From contig JAZNBG010000013.1 in assembly GCA_045586925.1 (NCBI GenBank), positions 1 to 64,000 of the forward strand: 64,000 nt of DNA. The letters run 5' to 3'. The notes under the pieces are model-generated. The model did no database searches, was not told the DNA's origin, and saw only the letters and a list, made by a program, of their open reading frames with translations. The translations under genes were made by a program, and so were the position numbers. Origin of the DNA: SIG440 sp045586925 (GTDB lineage Bacteria; Bacillota; Clostridia; Monoglobales; Monoglobaceae). Positions within the stretch are counted from its first letter, which is position 1. Every line of letters begins with the position of its first letter. Below are positions 46,126 through 54,031 of this stretch, piece after piece.

Positions 46126-46226
46126 ATTTCATAAGGCTTTGCGGGATTTTTCTTGCAAAAATGTTAGAAAAACGGTTAGAAGAAAGCGATCAGATATGCA
46201 AAAAAGCCCGTGGTTACGGGAAACAA

Positions 46227-46259
46227 ACAGGGCTCCCAAAAAGTTTTACTTTTTGGGAA
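46227..46259 (+). repeat. 33-bp direct repeat, right copy (att-like)
   Basis: Exact copy of 44380-44412, 100 bp after the integrase stop and 80 bp from the tRNA-Gln gene. It does not overlap the tRNA, so it is not a classic tRNA-derived attachment site. Both copies are followed by a GGAGCAAC-type sequence, which extends the similarity imperfectly. Confidence 0.55.
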
Positions 46260-46311
46260 AGAGGCGGAGCAACGCGGGATGCGGAGCTTTTTGTGTTTTT
46301 AAAAACAAAAA

Positions 46312-46335
46312 CGGAGCAAGTACAAGCTTGCTCCG
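46312..46335 (-). terminator. Terminator of the tRNA operon
   Basis: A perfect 9-bp stem (46312-46320 with 46327-46335). On the minus strand it is followed by a T-rich run (complement of 46290-46311), five bases after the end of the tRNA-Gln gene. Confidence 0.75.
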
Positions 46336-46340
46336 CCGAT

Positions 46341-46414
46341 TGGCTGCCGGACTAGGATTCGAACCCAGACAAACAGAGTCAGAGTCTGCTGTGCTACCTT
46401 TACACAATCCGGCA
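46341..46414 (-). tRNA. tRNA-Gln (anticodon CTG)
   Basis: On the minus strand the acceptor arms TGCCGGA and TCCGGCA pair over seven bases, with G as discriminator and an encoded CCA. A T-loop GTTCGAATC, a D-loop AAAGGTAG and an anticodon stem GCAGA/TCTGT enclose the loop CTCTGAC, anticodon CTG. It is second in a two-tRNA transcript. Confidence 0.9.
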
Positions 46415-46438
46415 ATATCAAATATAAAAAAATTAATT

Positions 46439-46524
46439 TGGTGCGAGCAGTGGGACTTGAACCCACACGTCGGTTGACACACGCCCCTCAAACGTGCCTG
46501 TCTGCCTATTCCAGCATGCTCGCA
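46439..46524 (-). tRNA. tRNA-Leu (anticodon GAG)
   Basis: On the minus strand the acceptor TGCGAGC pairs with GCTCGCA, CCA is encoded, the T-loop is GTTCAAGTC and there is a long class II variable arm. The anticodon stem CACGT/GCGTG encloses the loop TTGAGGG, anticodon GAG. It precedes tRNA-Gln by 24 bp. Confidence 0.92.
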
Positions 46525-46543
46525 TCTTCAAATCAACTCGTTT

Positions 46544-46572
46544 ATTATAATACCAAAATCTTTATTTGTCAA
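46544..46572 (-). promoter_or_regulatory. Consensus promoter of the tRNA operon
   Basis: On the minus strand TTGACA (46572-46567), a 17-bp spacer and TATAAT (46549-46544), all consensus. The tRNA-Leu gene begins 20 bp downstream. Confidence 0.88.
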
Positions 46573-46653
46573 GGGTTTTTTCTAAAAAATTTAAAAAATT
46601 TGTATTATAAATAATTTTGGCGCATACAGTTTAGGCAGGAGGCGATTTATGCA

Positions 46654-47124
46654 ATGAAGAATTTTAAAACTTATTTAATTGCAATTTTAATTCCACTGGC
46701 GGTTGGCGGACTTTCGGCACTTCTAACAAGCAGCAATATGATGCTGTATGGCGAGATAGTAAAGCCACCCCTTGCGCCGCCGCCGATACTCTTCCCGATT
46801 GTATGGACAATTCTTTACATTTTAATGGGTATCGGCAGCGCAAGAGTTTACCTTAAGAAAGAGGCTATGCCCAAGGAGGCAACAAATGCTTTAAAGACGT
46901 ATGCACTGCAGCTGTTTTTTAACTTTTTCTGGAGTTTGATATTCTTTAACCTTCGGACATTTTTGTTTGCATTCATTTGGCTGATTGTTTTGTGGGGGCT
47001 GATAATTGTTATGCTGTTTGAGTTTTATAAAATCGATAAATTTGCGGCAATAATAAATATTCCGTATCTGTTGTGGGTGACGTTTGCCGCGTACCTTAAT
47101 CTGGCTATTTATATTTTGAACTAG
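46654..47124 (+). CDS. tspO: TspO/MBR-family membrane protein
   Basis: A 156-residue protein with five membrane helices, the TspO fold: VGGLSALLTS, the conserved PPLAPPPILFPIVWTILYILMG, a helix with FFNFFWSLIFFNLRTF and a last helix PYLLWVTFAAYLN. Family members bind porphyrins and other hydrophobic ligands and influence tetrapyrrole or stress responses; the role in Firmicutes is unclear. GGAGG lies before the ATG at 46654. It is a single gene ending in a bidirectional terminator shared with the convergent PTS operon. Confidence 0.92.
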   Translation: MKNFKTYLIAILIPLAVGGLSALLTSSNMMLYGEIVKPPLAPPPILFPIVWTILYILMGIGSARVYLKKEAMPKEATNALKTYALQLFFNFFWSLIFFNLRTFLFAFIWLIVLWGLIIVMLFEFYKIDKFAAIINIPYLLWVTFAAYLNLAIYILN

Positions 47125-47145
47125 AGGGCTATTCAGCCCTCTTTT
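47124..47145. terminator. Bidirectional terminator between tspO and the PTS operon
   Basis: A perfect 7-bp stem (47124-47130 with 47135-47141), loop ATTC, followed by TTTT. It overlaps the tspO stop and the PTS permease 3' end, serving two convergent transcripts. Confidence 0.75.
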
Positions 47146-48730
47146 ATTCTATTGACTCAAGATAATCTTCAAAATTGCTCTTGATAACTGTTACACGTGG
47201 ACCGTAGATAACCTGAACACCTGAACCGCTCTTGATTATGCCCGAGGCTCCGCTTTGACGCAGTAAATTGTCGTTGACCTTAGAACTGTCTTTTACGGTA
47301 ACACGCAGTCTTGTCGCACAGCAGTCCACATTTACAAGGTTATCCTTACCGCCAAGTCCTTCTAAAATAAGGGGGGATTTATCTTCCTTTGCGGCATTGA
47401 CGTCCTTTCGGGTATATAATTTGGTATCTGCCTCGTCATCCTCACGGCCGGGGGTGACAAAATTATACCTTTTGATAAGATAGCGGAAGATAAAATAGTA
47501 CACCGCAAAGTAAATTATACCAACCCATATAACATTAAGCCAGTTGGTTTTGTCGTTGCCCTGAAGGATACCGAATAAAAAGAGGTCAATAACACCGCCT
47601 GAGAAGGTCATACCCACCCCGACGTTCAGGATATGCATAATCATATAAGCAAGACCTGCGAAGATACTGTGGATTACATAAAGCACAGGAGCGACAAAAA
47701 GGAAGGTAAATTCCAATGGCTCGGTAATACCTGTAAGAATTGATGTCAGTGCCGCAGACAGCAGCAGACCGCCCGCAACCTGTTTTTTTGAAGGCTTTGC
47801 CACCGAATACATTGCAAGTGCTGCACCGGGCAGACCAAAAATCATCAAGGGGAACTTTCCGCTCATAAAACGGGTTGCTTCAACCGAGAACTGCGTTGTA
47901 GAGGGTGATGCAAGCTGAGCAAAGAAGATGTTTTGTGCACCTGCAATGGTTTGACCGTCGATGACCATACTTCCGCCAAGACCTGTCTGCCAGAATGGCA
48001 TATAAAATACGTGGTGCAGACCAAAGGGGATAAGGGCACGCTCGATTGTTCCGTAGATGAATGTGCCGAAATATCCTGACCTGAGCACCAAATCGCCAAG
48101 AGAATAAATTGCACGCTGAATATACGGCCAGATAAAATACATAATAAGACCGACAATGATATATACAAAGGTTGAGATAATGGGCACAAAACGCACACCG
48201 CCAAAGAACGAGATAACTGTAGGAAGCTGAATTTTATAAAAGCGGTTGTGAAGAAAAGCTACACCAAGACCAACAATAATACCGCCAAACACGCCCATTT
48301 CAAGAGACCTTATACCTACAACATTTGCAACCGTACCTTCAAGCATAACGCCCTCGGCAAGCTGACCGTTGATTGCAAGAAGGGTGGAGATTGTCTGATG
48401 CATAATAAAGAATGCAATTGCGGCAGAGAGTACCGCAGTTCCGTGTTCTTTTTCGGCCATACCAAGTGCAACGCCCATAGCAAATATTATAGGAAGGTTT
48501 GCAAAGACAATATTACCCGTCTGGGCAAGCACCTGCATTACAGAGTTCAGGAATGTTCCGGGGCCGAGAATTGCCCCAAGGTTATATGCCTGTATAGTGG
48601 TTGGGTTGGTAAGGGAGGAGCCAATGCCAAGCAGAAGTCCCGCAATGGGCAGCAGTGCAATGGGCAGCATAAATGAACGTCCAACCCTTTGTAAAATACT
48701 GAAAAGTCCGTTTTCACGTTTGTTTTTCAT
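47144..48730 (-). CDS. PTS EIICB, glucose/N-acetylglucosamine family
   Basis: A 528-residue permease-phosphotransferase. The IIC part has about ten membrane helices with PIALLPIAGLLLGIG, HHVFYMPFWQTG and the signature GITEPLEFTFLFVAP. The IIB domain at about 445-528 has the phosphorylated cysteine in VNVDCCATRLRV. It imports and phosphorylates a hexose; sequence alone does not separate glucose, GlcNAc and maltose types. I chose ATG 48730 (AAGAAAGG upstream); the frame is open to 48775. It is last of three genes, after enzyme I and IIA. A GlcNAc role would fit NagA 9 kb away. Confidence 0.9.
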   Translation of the reverse strand: MKNKRENGLFSILQRVGRSFMLPIALLPIAGLLLGIGSSLTNPTTIQAYNLGAILGPGTFLNSVMQVLAQTGNIVFANLPIIFAMGVALGMAEKEHGTAVLSAAIAFFIMHQTISTLLAINGQLAEGVMLEGTVANVVGIRSLEMGVFGGIIVGLGVAFLHNRFYKIQLPTVISFFGGVRFVPIISTFVYIIVGLIMYFIWPYIQRAIYSLGDLVLRSGYFGTFIYGTIERALIPFGLHHVFYMPFWQTGLGGSMVIDGQTIAGAQNIFFAQLASPSTTQFSVEATRFMSGKFPLMIFGLPGAALAMYSVAKPSKKQVAGGLLLSAALTSILTGITEPLEFTFLFVAPVLYVIHSIFAGLAYMIMHILNVGVGMTFSGGVIDLFLFGILQGNDKTNWLNVIWVGIIYFAVYYFIFRYLIKRYNFVTPGREDDEADTKLYTRKDVNAAKEDKSPLILEGLGGKDNLVNVDCCATRLRVTVKDSSKVNDNLLRQSGASGIIKSGSGVQVIYGPRVTVIKSNFEDYLESIE

Positions 48731-48783
48731 AGATTTCAAATCCTTTCTTAAAAGTGGTGAGGGGATGTCCCTCAAAGATTAAA

Positions 48784-49254
48784 CTATTTATACATCATAG
48801 CAGGGCTGCCTGCTTTTGCTGTTGGTGATTCAAGCACCCGAAAGCTTTTCAGCTTTTCGGTGTTGGTAATTACCACGGCAGTAGCGGTGCTGTAGCCCTT
48901 TTCCTTTAAAAAGTCAAGGTCAGCGTGGGCTATGGCATCACCTGCTGTAAGTCTGTCGCCCTTCTTTACAAGCGGCGTAAAGCCTTCGCCCTTAAGCTCT
49001 ACGGTGTCGATTCCTATATGGACAAGAATTTCAAGCCCGTCGTCGGTGGTTATGCAGTATGCGTGCAAGGTGTCGGTAACATCACTGACAACTCCGTTTG
49101 CCGGACTGAAAAAATCACCGGTGGTGGGAATTACCCCAAACCCGTCGCCAAGAATTTTTTGCGAAAATACCTTGTCGGGGATTTTGGTAATGCCGATAAT
49201 CCGTCCGTTGGCGACAGAAGTAAGTGTTTTTTCCTTCTTAAAAAAATTAAACAT
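48784..49254 (-). CDS. PTS glucose-type EIIA
   Basis: A 156-residue cytosolic phosphocarrier of the Crr family. The active-site histidine is in LEILVHIGIDTVELKG, the other conserved histidine in DTLHAYCITTDDG. GDGFGVIPT and FFSPANG are also typical. It passes phosphate from HPr to the IIB domain encoded downstream. Separate from the permease, as in many Clostridia. AAAGGAG precedes the ATG, 14 bp after the enzyme I stop. Confidence 0.94.
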   Translation of the reverse strand: MFNFFKKEKTLTSVANGRIIGITKIPDKVFSQKILGDGFGVIPTTGDFFSPANGVVSDVTDTLHAYCITTDDGLEILVHIGIDTVELKGEGFTPLVKKGDRLTAGDAIAHADLDFLKEKGYSTATAVVITNTEKLKSFRVLESPTAKAGSPAMMYK

Positions 49255-49268
49255 AGCTGCTCCTTTCG

Positions 49269-50888
49269 TTAATTAATGCTGCGGATTTTCTCCCGAATGG
49301 TGAGAATACAGGGCGGCGAAACAGAAAGCTCGTCGACGCCTATTTGGATAAATTTTTCGGTCAGCGTTAAATCTGCCCCAAGCTCGCCGCAAATTCCAAC
49401 CCAGATGTCTTGCTTGTGGGCGTTTTCAACCACCATTTCAATCAGGCGAATAAGGGCGGGGTGATGTGGGTCAAAAAATGGCTCTAAGTGTGCGTTCTGT
49501 CGGTCGATGGCAAGGGTATATTGGCTTAAATCGTTGGTGCCGATGCTGAAAAAGCCGACTTCAGGCGCTAATTGGTCGCAGATTAACGCCGCCGCAGGTG
49601 TTTCAATCATAATTCCAACTTCGATATCTTCGTTAAAGGGCAGACCTTCGGTTCTTAATTCGGATTTTGCCTCTTCAAGAATTTGCTTTGCTGATTTTAC
49701 CTCCTGAAGTGAGATAATCATAGGAAACATTATGGCAAGATTGCCGTAGGCCGAGGCACGAAGAATGGCTCGGAGCTGTGTTTTAAAAAGCTCTGTGTTG
49801 CTCAGACAGATGCGGATTGCCCTGAAACCAAGAGCAGGATTTTCTTCATCGGGAAGATTAAAGTATCCGATTTTTTTATCAGCGCCAATGTCTAAGGTGC
49901 GGATGATTACCTGTTTTCCAAGCATTCTCTCGGCAACCTCTTTGTAACTCACAAACTGTTCGTCCTCGGTGGGCGGAGAGTTTTTTTCGAGATATAAAAA
50001 TTCGCTGCGGAAAAGTCCTATTCCTCCCGCATCATTCTGGATAACAGATGCAAGGTCTGCAGGACTGCCTATGTTTGCATAAAGCTTGACGGATTTTCCG
50101 GATTTTGTTTCGTTGGGCTTTCCCTTTAGCTGGGCAAGCAGGCGTGTGCGGTTATCTTCAAGCTCTTTTCGCTGCTTAAAGTCTGCAATTTTATCGTCAT
50201 CCGGGTCGATATAAAGTGTTCCGCTGGCTCCGTCAAGGATTGCCGTCTTCTGATGATGGATATTTTCAATTTCACCTGTGCAGATAAGGGCGGGGATGTT
50301 CATTGTCCGTGCAAGGATTGCTGTGTGCGACGAGGGCGAGCCTTGAAAGGTCACAAAGCCCAGTATTTTTTCTTTGTCAAGCTGAACTGTTTCGCTGGGG
50401 GTAAGGTCGTCTGCAACGATTATAGATGGCTCGGTTAACTCTTCCTGTGAGCCGCAGTTGCCTGAAAGAATTGATATAAGTCGTTTGGAAATGTCCCTGA
50501 CGTCTGCTGCTCGAGCCTTCATATATTCGTCATCCATTTCGCCAAATGTACGTGCAAAGATGTCGGATGTATAGCTGACGGCATATTCGGCATTTACCGA
50601 TTGATTAACTATCATTGCTGTGATTGCACCGTGATAGTCCTCGTCATCAAGCATCATTATATGAATCTGGAAAACCTGAGCATTTGCTTCGCCAACTTCA
50701 GTGATTGCCTTTTTATAAAGTGCTTGTAACTCGGTCTTTGCTGATGAACGAGCGTCATTAAAACGCAAAACTTCTGTTTTGGGGTCTTGAACTTTAAGGC
50801 GTTTTACCATATCGGGACATTTGCACAAGAAGTGTAATTTACCCATTGCCAAGGCGTTGTAGACGCTTTTTCCGTTGATTTCAAGCAT
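49269..50888 (-). CDS. ptsI: PTS enzyme I (phosphoenolpyruvate-protein phosphotransferase)
   Basis: A 539-residue soluble enzyme, slightly shorter than the usual 570. The phosphohistidine is in GSPSSHTAILARTMNIPAL. The PEP-binding barrel has GGIGLFRSEFLY, LGFRAIRI, IEVGIMIETPAA, FFSIGTNDLSQYTL and the catalytic Cys in VGICGELGAD. It takes phosphate from phosphoenolpyruvate to HPr. No HPr gene is in the operon. It starts the operon, with GGAGG before the ATG. The N-terminal segment MLEINGKSVYNALAMGKLHF is atypical but collinear. Confidence 0.95.
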   Translation of the reverse strand: MLEINGKSVYNALAMGKLHFLCKCPDMVKRLKVQDPKTEVLRFNDARSSAKTELQALYKKAITEVGEANAQVFQIHIMMLDDEDYHGAITAMIVNQSVNAEYAVSYTSDIFARTFGEMDDEYMKARAADVRDISKRLISILSGNCGSQEELTEPSIIVADDLTPSETVQLDKEKILGFVTFQGSPSSHTAILARTMNIPALICTGEIENIHHQKTAILDGASGTLYIDPDDDKIADFKQRKELEDNRTRLLAQLKGKPNETKSGKSVKLYANIGSPADLASVIQNDAGGIGLFRSEFLYLEKNSPPTEDEQFVSYKEVAERMLGKQVIIRTLDIGADKKIGYFNLPDEENPALGFRAIRICLSNTELFKTQLRAILRASAYGNLAIMFPMIISLQEVKSAKQILEEAKSELRTEGLPFNEDIEVGIMIETPAAALICDQLAPEVGFFSIGTNDLSQYTLAIDRQNAHLEPFFDPHHPALIRLIEMVVENAHKQDIWVGICGELGADLTLTEKFIQIGVDELSVSPPCILTIREKIRSIN

Positions 50889-50981
50889 AGGTTTTCCTCC
50901 GATAATTAGATTATTCTTGGGTTAGTATAAACAAAAAAGACAAAAATCATACTGCAAAGTAAATTTCAGTCTTTTAAATTA

Positions 50982-51010
50982 TTGACAAATTTCGTGCAAA
51001 ATAGTATTCT
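50982..51010 (+). promoter_or_regulatory. Plus-strand promoter upstream of an unidentified transcript
   Basis: TTGACA (50982-50987), 17-bp spacer, TATTCT (51005-51010). No gene follows for 400 bp. A small hairpin (51064-51069 with 51075-51080) followed by TTTT could end a transcript of about 65-70 nt; otherwise it serves the protease gene at 51409. Confidence 0.5.
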
Positions 51011-51179
51011 AAGTATAGTATTGCGAGATTTTATGGTAATAACCAATTAGTTAAAAATGATAGAACTGGTTTAGCCAGTTTTTACAAAGTTTGAGATGTA
51101 AGGGATAAAAAGGCTTTCCTTGTGTAAAGGCGGGTGGCTTGCTTTGTGTGACTGGAGGATTGTAAAGGGAAGTAACAAT

Positions 51180-51312
51180 CCCTCAGTCAACTTCGTTGAC
51201 AGCTCCCGTCTAGCCTCCATCGCTTGCGAGGGAGGGGGACCGTGAGGCACAAGGCGAGAACCAACCCCTCAGCCAAACCTTCGGTTTGTCAGCTCCCCTT
51301 ACGCAGGGGAGC
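51180..51312. repeat. Intergenic palindromic repeat cluster
   Basis: Two related units, each with the frame CCCTCAG, a short hairpin and AGCTCCC: 51180-51209 (loop around CAACTTCGTTG) and 51265-51298 (loop around AAACCTTCGGTTT). Other self-complementary pieces, such as CTCCC with GGGAG, surround them. Such GC-richer clusters are common between genes of Oscillospirales-type genomes. They contain no ORF. A related GGGAGGGT hairpin lies near 52692-52722. Confidence 0.6.
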
Positions 51313-51408
51313 CTATAGAAAGTGCCTCAACGGTGGAAGGAGTACAAGGGAGCCTTCAATAATTGGCATTCAGATTATACTGTCTTGATAAAAAGGAGGC
51401 AACTGAAA

Positions 51409-52671
51409 TTGCACAAGGTTTTTAAATTAAGCAACGGAATTTCCGTTGTGACAGAAAGTACAGATTATGTGAAATCGGTGTCAGCAGGCGTGTGGATTTA
51501 TGCAGGCTCGGCAATGGAAAATTCAAAAAACAACGGAGTGTCGCATTTTATCGAGCATATGTTGTTTAAAGGAACACAAAGCCGTTCGGCAAGAGAAATT
51601 GCAGAGTATATGGATGCTGTGGGTGGACATCTTAATGCGGCAACAGGTCACGAATATACCTGTTATTATACCAAAACTTTGACCGAACATCTGGGGATGG
51701 CTTTTGAAATTCTTGCTGATATGATTAAAAATTCAACCTTTACCGAGAAAAATATCGAAATCGAGAGAAAGGTTATTATAGAAGAAATCAATATGAGTGA
51801 GGACGACCCCGAGGATTTAATCCACGATATTTTAAGCCGCACAATGTGGAAGGATGATTCACTTGGATTTCCCATTGCAGGCACAGCTCAAACACTTAAA
51901 GACATAGACAGAGGATGTATACTTGATTATTATAATGACAGATATATTGCCGACAACATTGTGATTTCGGTAGTGGGAAATTTTGACGAGGAATCAGCCC
52001 TTGAGATGCTGGAAGAAAAATTCGGATGCATTGAAAGGCGAGGAATAATCCGTCAGCCGCAGAAAAAGCTAAATCATAAAAGAAATGCGGCAATTGTGAA
52101 AAAGGACATCGAACAGTGTCAGTTGTGTATTGGCTTTGAAGGCTGTGCAAGGTTGAATAAAAAAGATTATTCCTTGTCGGTTGTTAATGCTTTGTTTGGC
52201 GGCAATATGAGCTCAAGACTTTTCCAGAAGGTAAGGGAGGAAAGCGGTCTGGCGTATTCGATTTATTCGTATCCGTCTTCATATCAGAACAACGGTGTAT
52301 TTACAGTCTGTGCAGGACTTAATCCTGAAGAGCTGAAGAAGGCACTTGGGATAATTTGTAATGAGATTAAAGTTTTAAAAAGAGACAAGCTGACAAAAGC
52401 AGAAATAGAGATGGCAAAGACTCAGCTGAAAGCTTCAGCAGTAATGGGCAGTGAGGGAGTTTCGGCACGAATGAGCGCCTATGGCAAGTCTATGCTCTTG
52501 GAAAATAAACCTAAAAGTATGGATGATATAATCGGTCTTATTGATAAAGTAAATGAAGAACGTGTTGCCGAGGTTATTGATAAGGTCTTTGATAGCCAAA
52601 AAATGACTCTGGCTGTATTGGGAAATGTAGGAGAAACAGAAGATGAACTGATGGGGATATTGGAGTTTTAA
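51409..52671 (+). CDS. M16-family zinc peptidase
   Basis: A 420-residue protease. The inverted zinc motif HFIEH is in NNGVSHFIEHMLFKGT, with the downstream glutamate in the region IEIERKVIIEEINMSEDDPE. The second domain has LFGGNMSSRLFQKVREESGLAYSIYS in pieces (LFGGNMSSRLF, REESGLAYS), the R/Y substrate-binding pair. Family members in Firmicutes cut small peptides or precursors; a specific role is unknown. TTG 51409 is chosen because AAAGGAGG lies nine bases before it and homologues begin at HKVFKLSNG. The frame is open to 51322 through repeat DNA. Confidence 0.92.
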   Translation: MHKVFKLSNGISVVTESTDYVKSVSAGVWIYAGSAMENSKNNGVSHFIEHMLFKGTQSRSAREIAEYMDAVGGHLNAATGHEYTCYYTKTLTEHLGMAFEILADMIKNSTFTEKNIEIERKVIIEEINMSEDDPEDLIHDILSRTMWKDDSLGFPIAGTAQTLKDIDRGCILDYYNDRYIADNIVISVVGNFDEESALEMLEEKFGCIERRGIIRQPQKKLNHKRNAAIVKKDIEQCQLCIGFEGCARLNKKDYSLSVVNALFGGNMSSRLFQKVREESGLAYSIYSYPSSYQNNGVFTVCAGLNPEELKKALGIICNEIKVLKRDKLTKAEIEMAKTQLKASAVMGSEGVSARMSAYGKSMLLENKPKSMDDIIGLIDKVNEERVAEVIDKVFDSQKMTLAVLGNVGETEDELMGILEF

Positions 52672-52735
52672 AAAGGCGATGATTAGGTATTGTAGGGAGG
52701 GTGCAGAGACCCTCCCCTACGATATGTTTAATGCA

Positions 52736-52765
52736 GAAAAAAGCTGTCGCACAAAAGTGCGGCAG
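52736..52765 (-). terminator. Terminator of the rpsF-ssb-rpsR operon
   Basis: A 9-bp stem (52744-52752 with 52757-52765, one G-T pair) with loop AAAA. On the minus strand it is followed by a run of six T (complement of 52736-52742). It lies 25 bp after the rpsR stop. Confidence 0.8.
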
Positions 52766-52790
52766 TCTTACTTTTTAAGCTGTTTTCTGT

Positions 52791-53039
52791 TTAGTCAGCA
52801 GAATAGGGCAGAAGTGCCATATATCTAGCTCTCTTAATTGCAACAGTAAGCTCTCTCTGATGCTTTGCACAGCATCCGCTGATTCTTCTGGGAAGAATCT
52901 TAGCTCTTTCTGTGATGTAGCGTCTAAGCTTTGCAACATCCTTGTAATCAATAAAATCTACTTTATCAACGCAAAAAGCACAAGCCTTTCTCTTGGGTCT
53001 TCTTGCTCTCATTTTATCGTTTCTTTCCTTTTCAGGCAT
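52791..53039 (-). CDS. rpsR: 30S ribosomal protein S18
   Basis: An 82-residue ribosomal protein with the S18 core KVDFIDYKDVAKLRRYITERAKILPRRISG and CCAKHQRELTVAIKRARYMALLPY in consecutive pieces. Cysteines in KACAFC and GCCAKHQ suggest the zinc-binding form of S18. It binds S6 in the small-subunit platform. AGGAGG lies before the ATG, 41 bp after ssb. Order rpsF-ssb-rpsR is the conserved bacterial arrangement. Confidence 0.98.
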   Translation of the reverse strand: MPEKERNDKMRARRPKRKACAFCVDKVDFIDYKDVAKLRRYITERAKILPRRISGCCAKHQRELTVAIKRARYMALLPYSAD

Positions 53040-53080
53040 TGGTCTTTCCTCCTATCTTTTCAATTTAAAGGTTAGCCGTA

Positions 53081-53518
53081 TTAAAACGGCAAATCATCAT
53101 TAGTTTCCAGAGCAACAAAATCGTCCTCTGTGTCTGCGGGCATTTCAGGAATACTTATATCACCACTGTTGCGTACAGGTGCGAAATTTCCGCCTTCTTC
53201 AGCGTTCTTTTTAGACTCGCCAAAAGAAACCTGATTTGCTACAACCTCGGTAACATAGTTTTTCTTTCCGTCCTGACCTTCCCATGTACGGGTTGAAATA
53301 CGGCCGTCAACAATAATCATTCTGCCCTTTGTGAAATACTTTTCAACAAATTCGGCAGTTTTGTTCCATGCAACACAGTTGATGAAATCTGTCTGACGGT
53401 TTTCACCGTAACCATTGTCGATTGCAATTGAAAAACTGCAAACGGGTGTGCCTGAACCTGTGTGTCTGAGTTCAGGGTCACGGGTAAGGCGACCCATTAG
53501 TATAGCTTTGTTAATCAT
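53081..53518 (-). CDS. ssb: Single-stranded DNA-binding protein
   Basis: A 145-residue SSB with the OB fold starting MINKAILMGRLTRDPELRHT, then VCSFSIAIDN, DFINCVAWNKTAEFVEKY and GRMIIVDGRISTRTWEG. The acidic C-terminal tip DDLPF is the usual interaction site for replication and repair proteins. The frame is open further upstream to 53755 but that part overlaps rpsF antisense to nothing and is not SSB-like, so ATG 53518 is the start. It lies between the S6 and S18 genes. Confidence 0.97.
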   Translation of the reverse strand: MINKAILMGRLTRDPELRHTGSGTPVCSFSIAIDNGYGENRQTDFINCVAWNKTAEFVEKYFTKGRMIIVDGRISTRTWEGQDGKKNYVTEVVANQVSFGESKKNAEEGGNFAPVRNSGDISIPEMPADTEDDFVALETNDDLPF

Positions 53519-53555
53519 AAGCAATCTCGCTTTCTGTGCAAAATTCTGCGCACAA

Positions 53556-53855
53556 TTATTTCTCGTCTTTTTTGATGATGATGTTTCTGAGAACTCCGTC
53601 TGTGATGCCGAACACACGTTCAAGCTCTGCCGGGAAATCAGCCTTTGCAGAGAAGTTAACCAAAACATAATAGCCTTCAGCCATATCATTGATAGGATAA
53701 GCCAATCTTCTGCGTCCCCATTCGTCAACGCTTTCAATTGTACCGTTAGCCTCAATCAATGACTTGAACTTATCAACCAATGCTGCTGTTTCTTCCTCGC
53801 TTTTAGTTGCGTCAAGGGCGAACAGTGTTTCGTACTTGTTAATAACTTCAACCAT
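53556..53855 (-). CDS. rpsF: 30S ribosomal protein S6
   Basis: A 99-residue S6 protein: NKYETLFALDATKSEEE, then SVDEWGRRRLAYPINDMAEGYY and FGITDGVLRNIIIKKDE in pieces. It pairs with S18 in the 30S platform. A strong AAGGAGG lies before the ATG. First gene of its operon, behind a consensus promoter and a leader with a hairpin. Confidence 0.98.
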   Translation of the reverse strand: MVEVINKYETLFALDATKSEEETAALVDKFKSLIEANGTIESVDEWGRRRLAYPINDMAEGYYVLVNFSAKADFPAELERVFGITDGVLRNIIIKKDEK

Positions 53856-53881
53856 TTCATTTCACCTCCTTATGGACTTTG

Positions 53882-53902
53882 ACTTTCGGGCATACCGAAA
53901 GT
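53882..53902 (-). promoter_or_regulatory. Leader hairpin of the rpsF operon
   Basis: A perfect 8-bp stem (53882-53889 with 53895-53902) with a five-base loop in the 5' leader, 27 bp before rpsF. S6 or S6-S18 autoregulation through a leader structure is known in other bacteria; whether this is such a site is a guess from position. Confidence 0.4.
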
Positions 53903-53923
53903 AAGGAATTTACTAACCAATAG

Positions 53924-53952
53924 ATTATATTACAAATAAATCACATTGTCAA
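53924..53952 (-). promoter_or_regulatory. Consensus promoter of rpsF-ssb-rpsR
   Basis: On the minus strand TTGACA (53952-53947), 17-bp spacer, TATAAT (53929-53924). The rpsF start is about 69 bp downstream. Confidence 0.88.
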
Positions 53953-54031
53953 GCTTTTTAGAAAAATTTCTCATATTTTATAAGCCGCTATCATACAATT
54001 AAGGTAAAAATATTTGCAAAGGACAATGAAT

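Noticed and set aside
46085..46491. ORFs on both strands across the tRNA genes
   Set aside because: They run through two well-formed tRNA genes and a terminator.
51322..51408. Longer N-terminus for the M16 peptidase
   Set aside because: It would be encoded by intergenic repeat DNA; a strong ribosome binding site marks the TTG at 51409.
53519..53755. N-terminal extension of ssb
   Set aside because: The extra 79 codons lie over rpsF in another frame and are not SSB-like; SSB begins at MINKAILMG.
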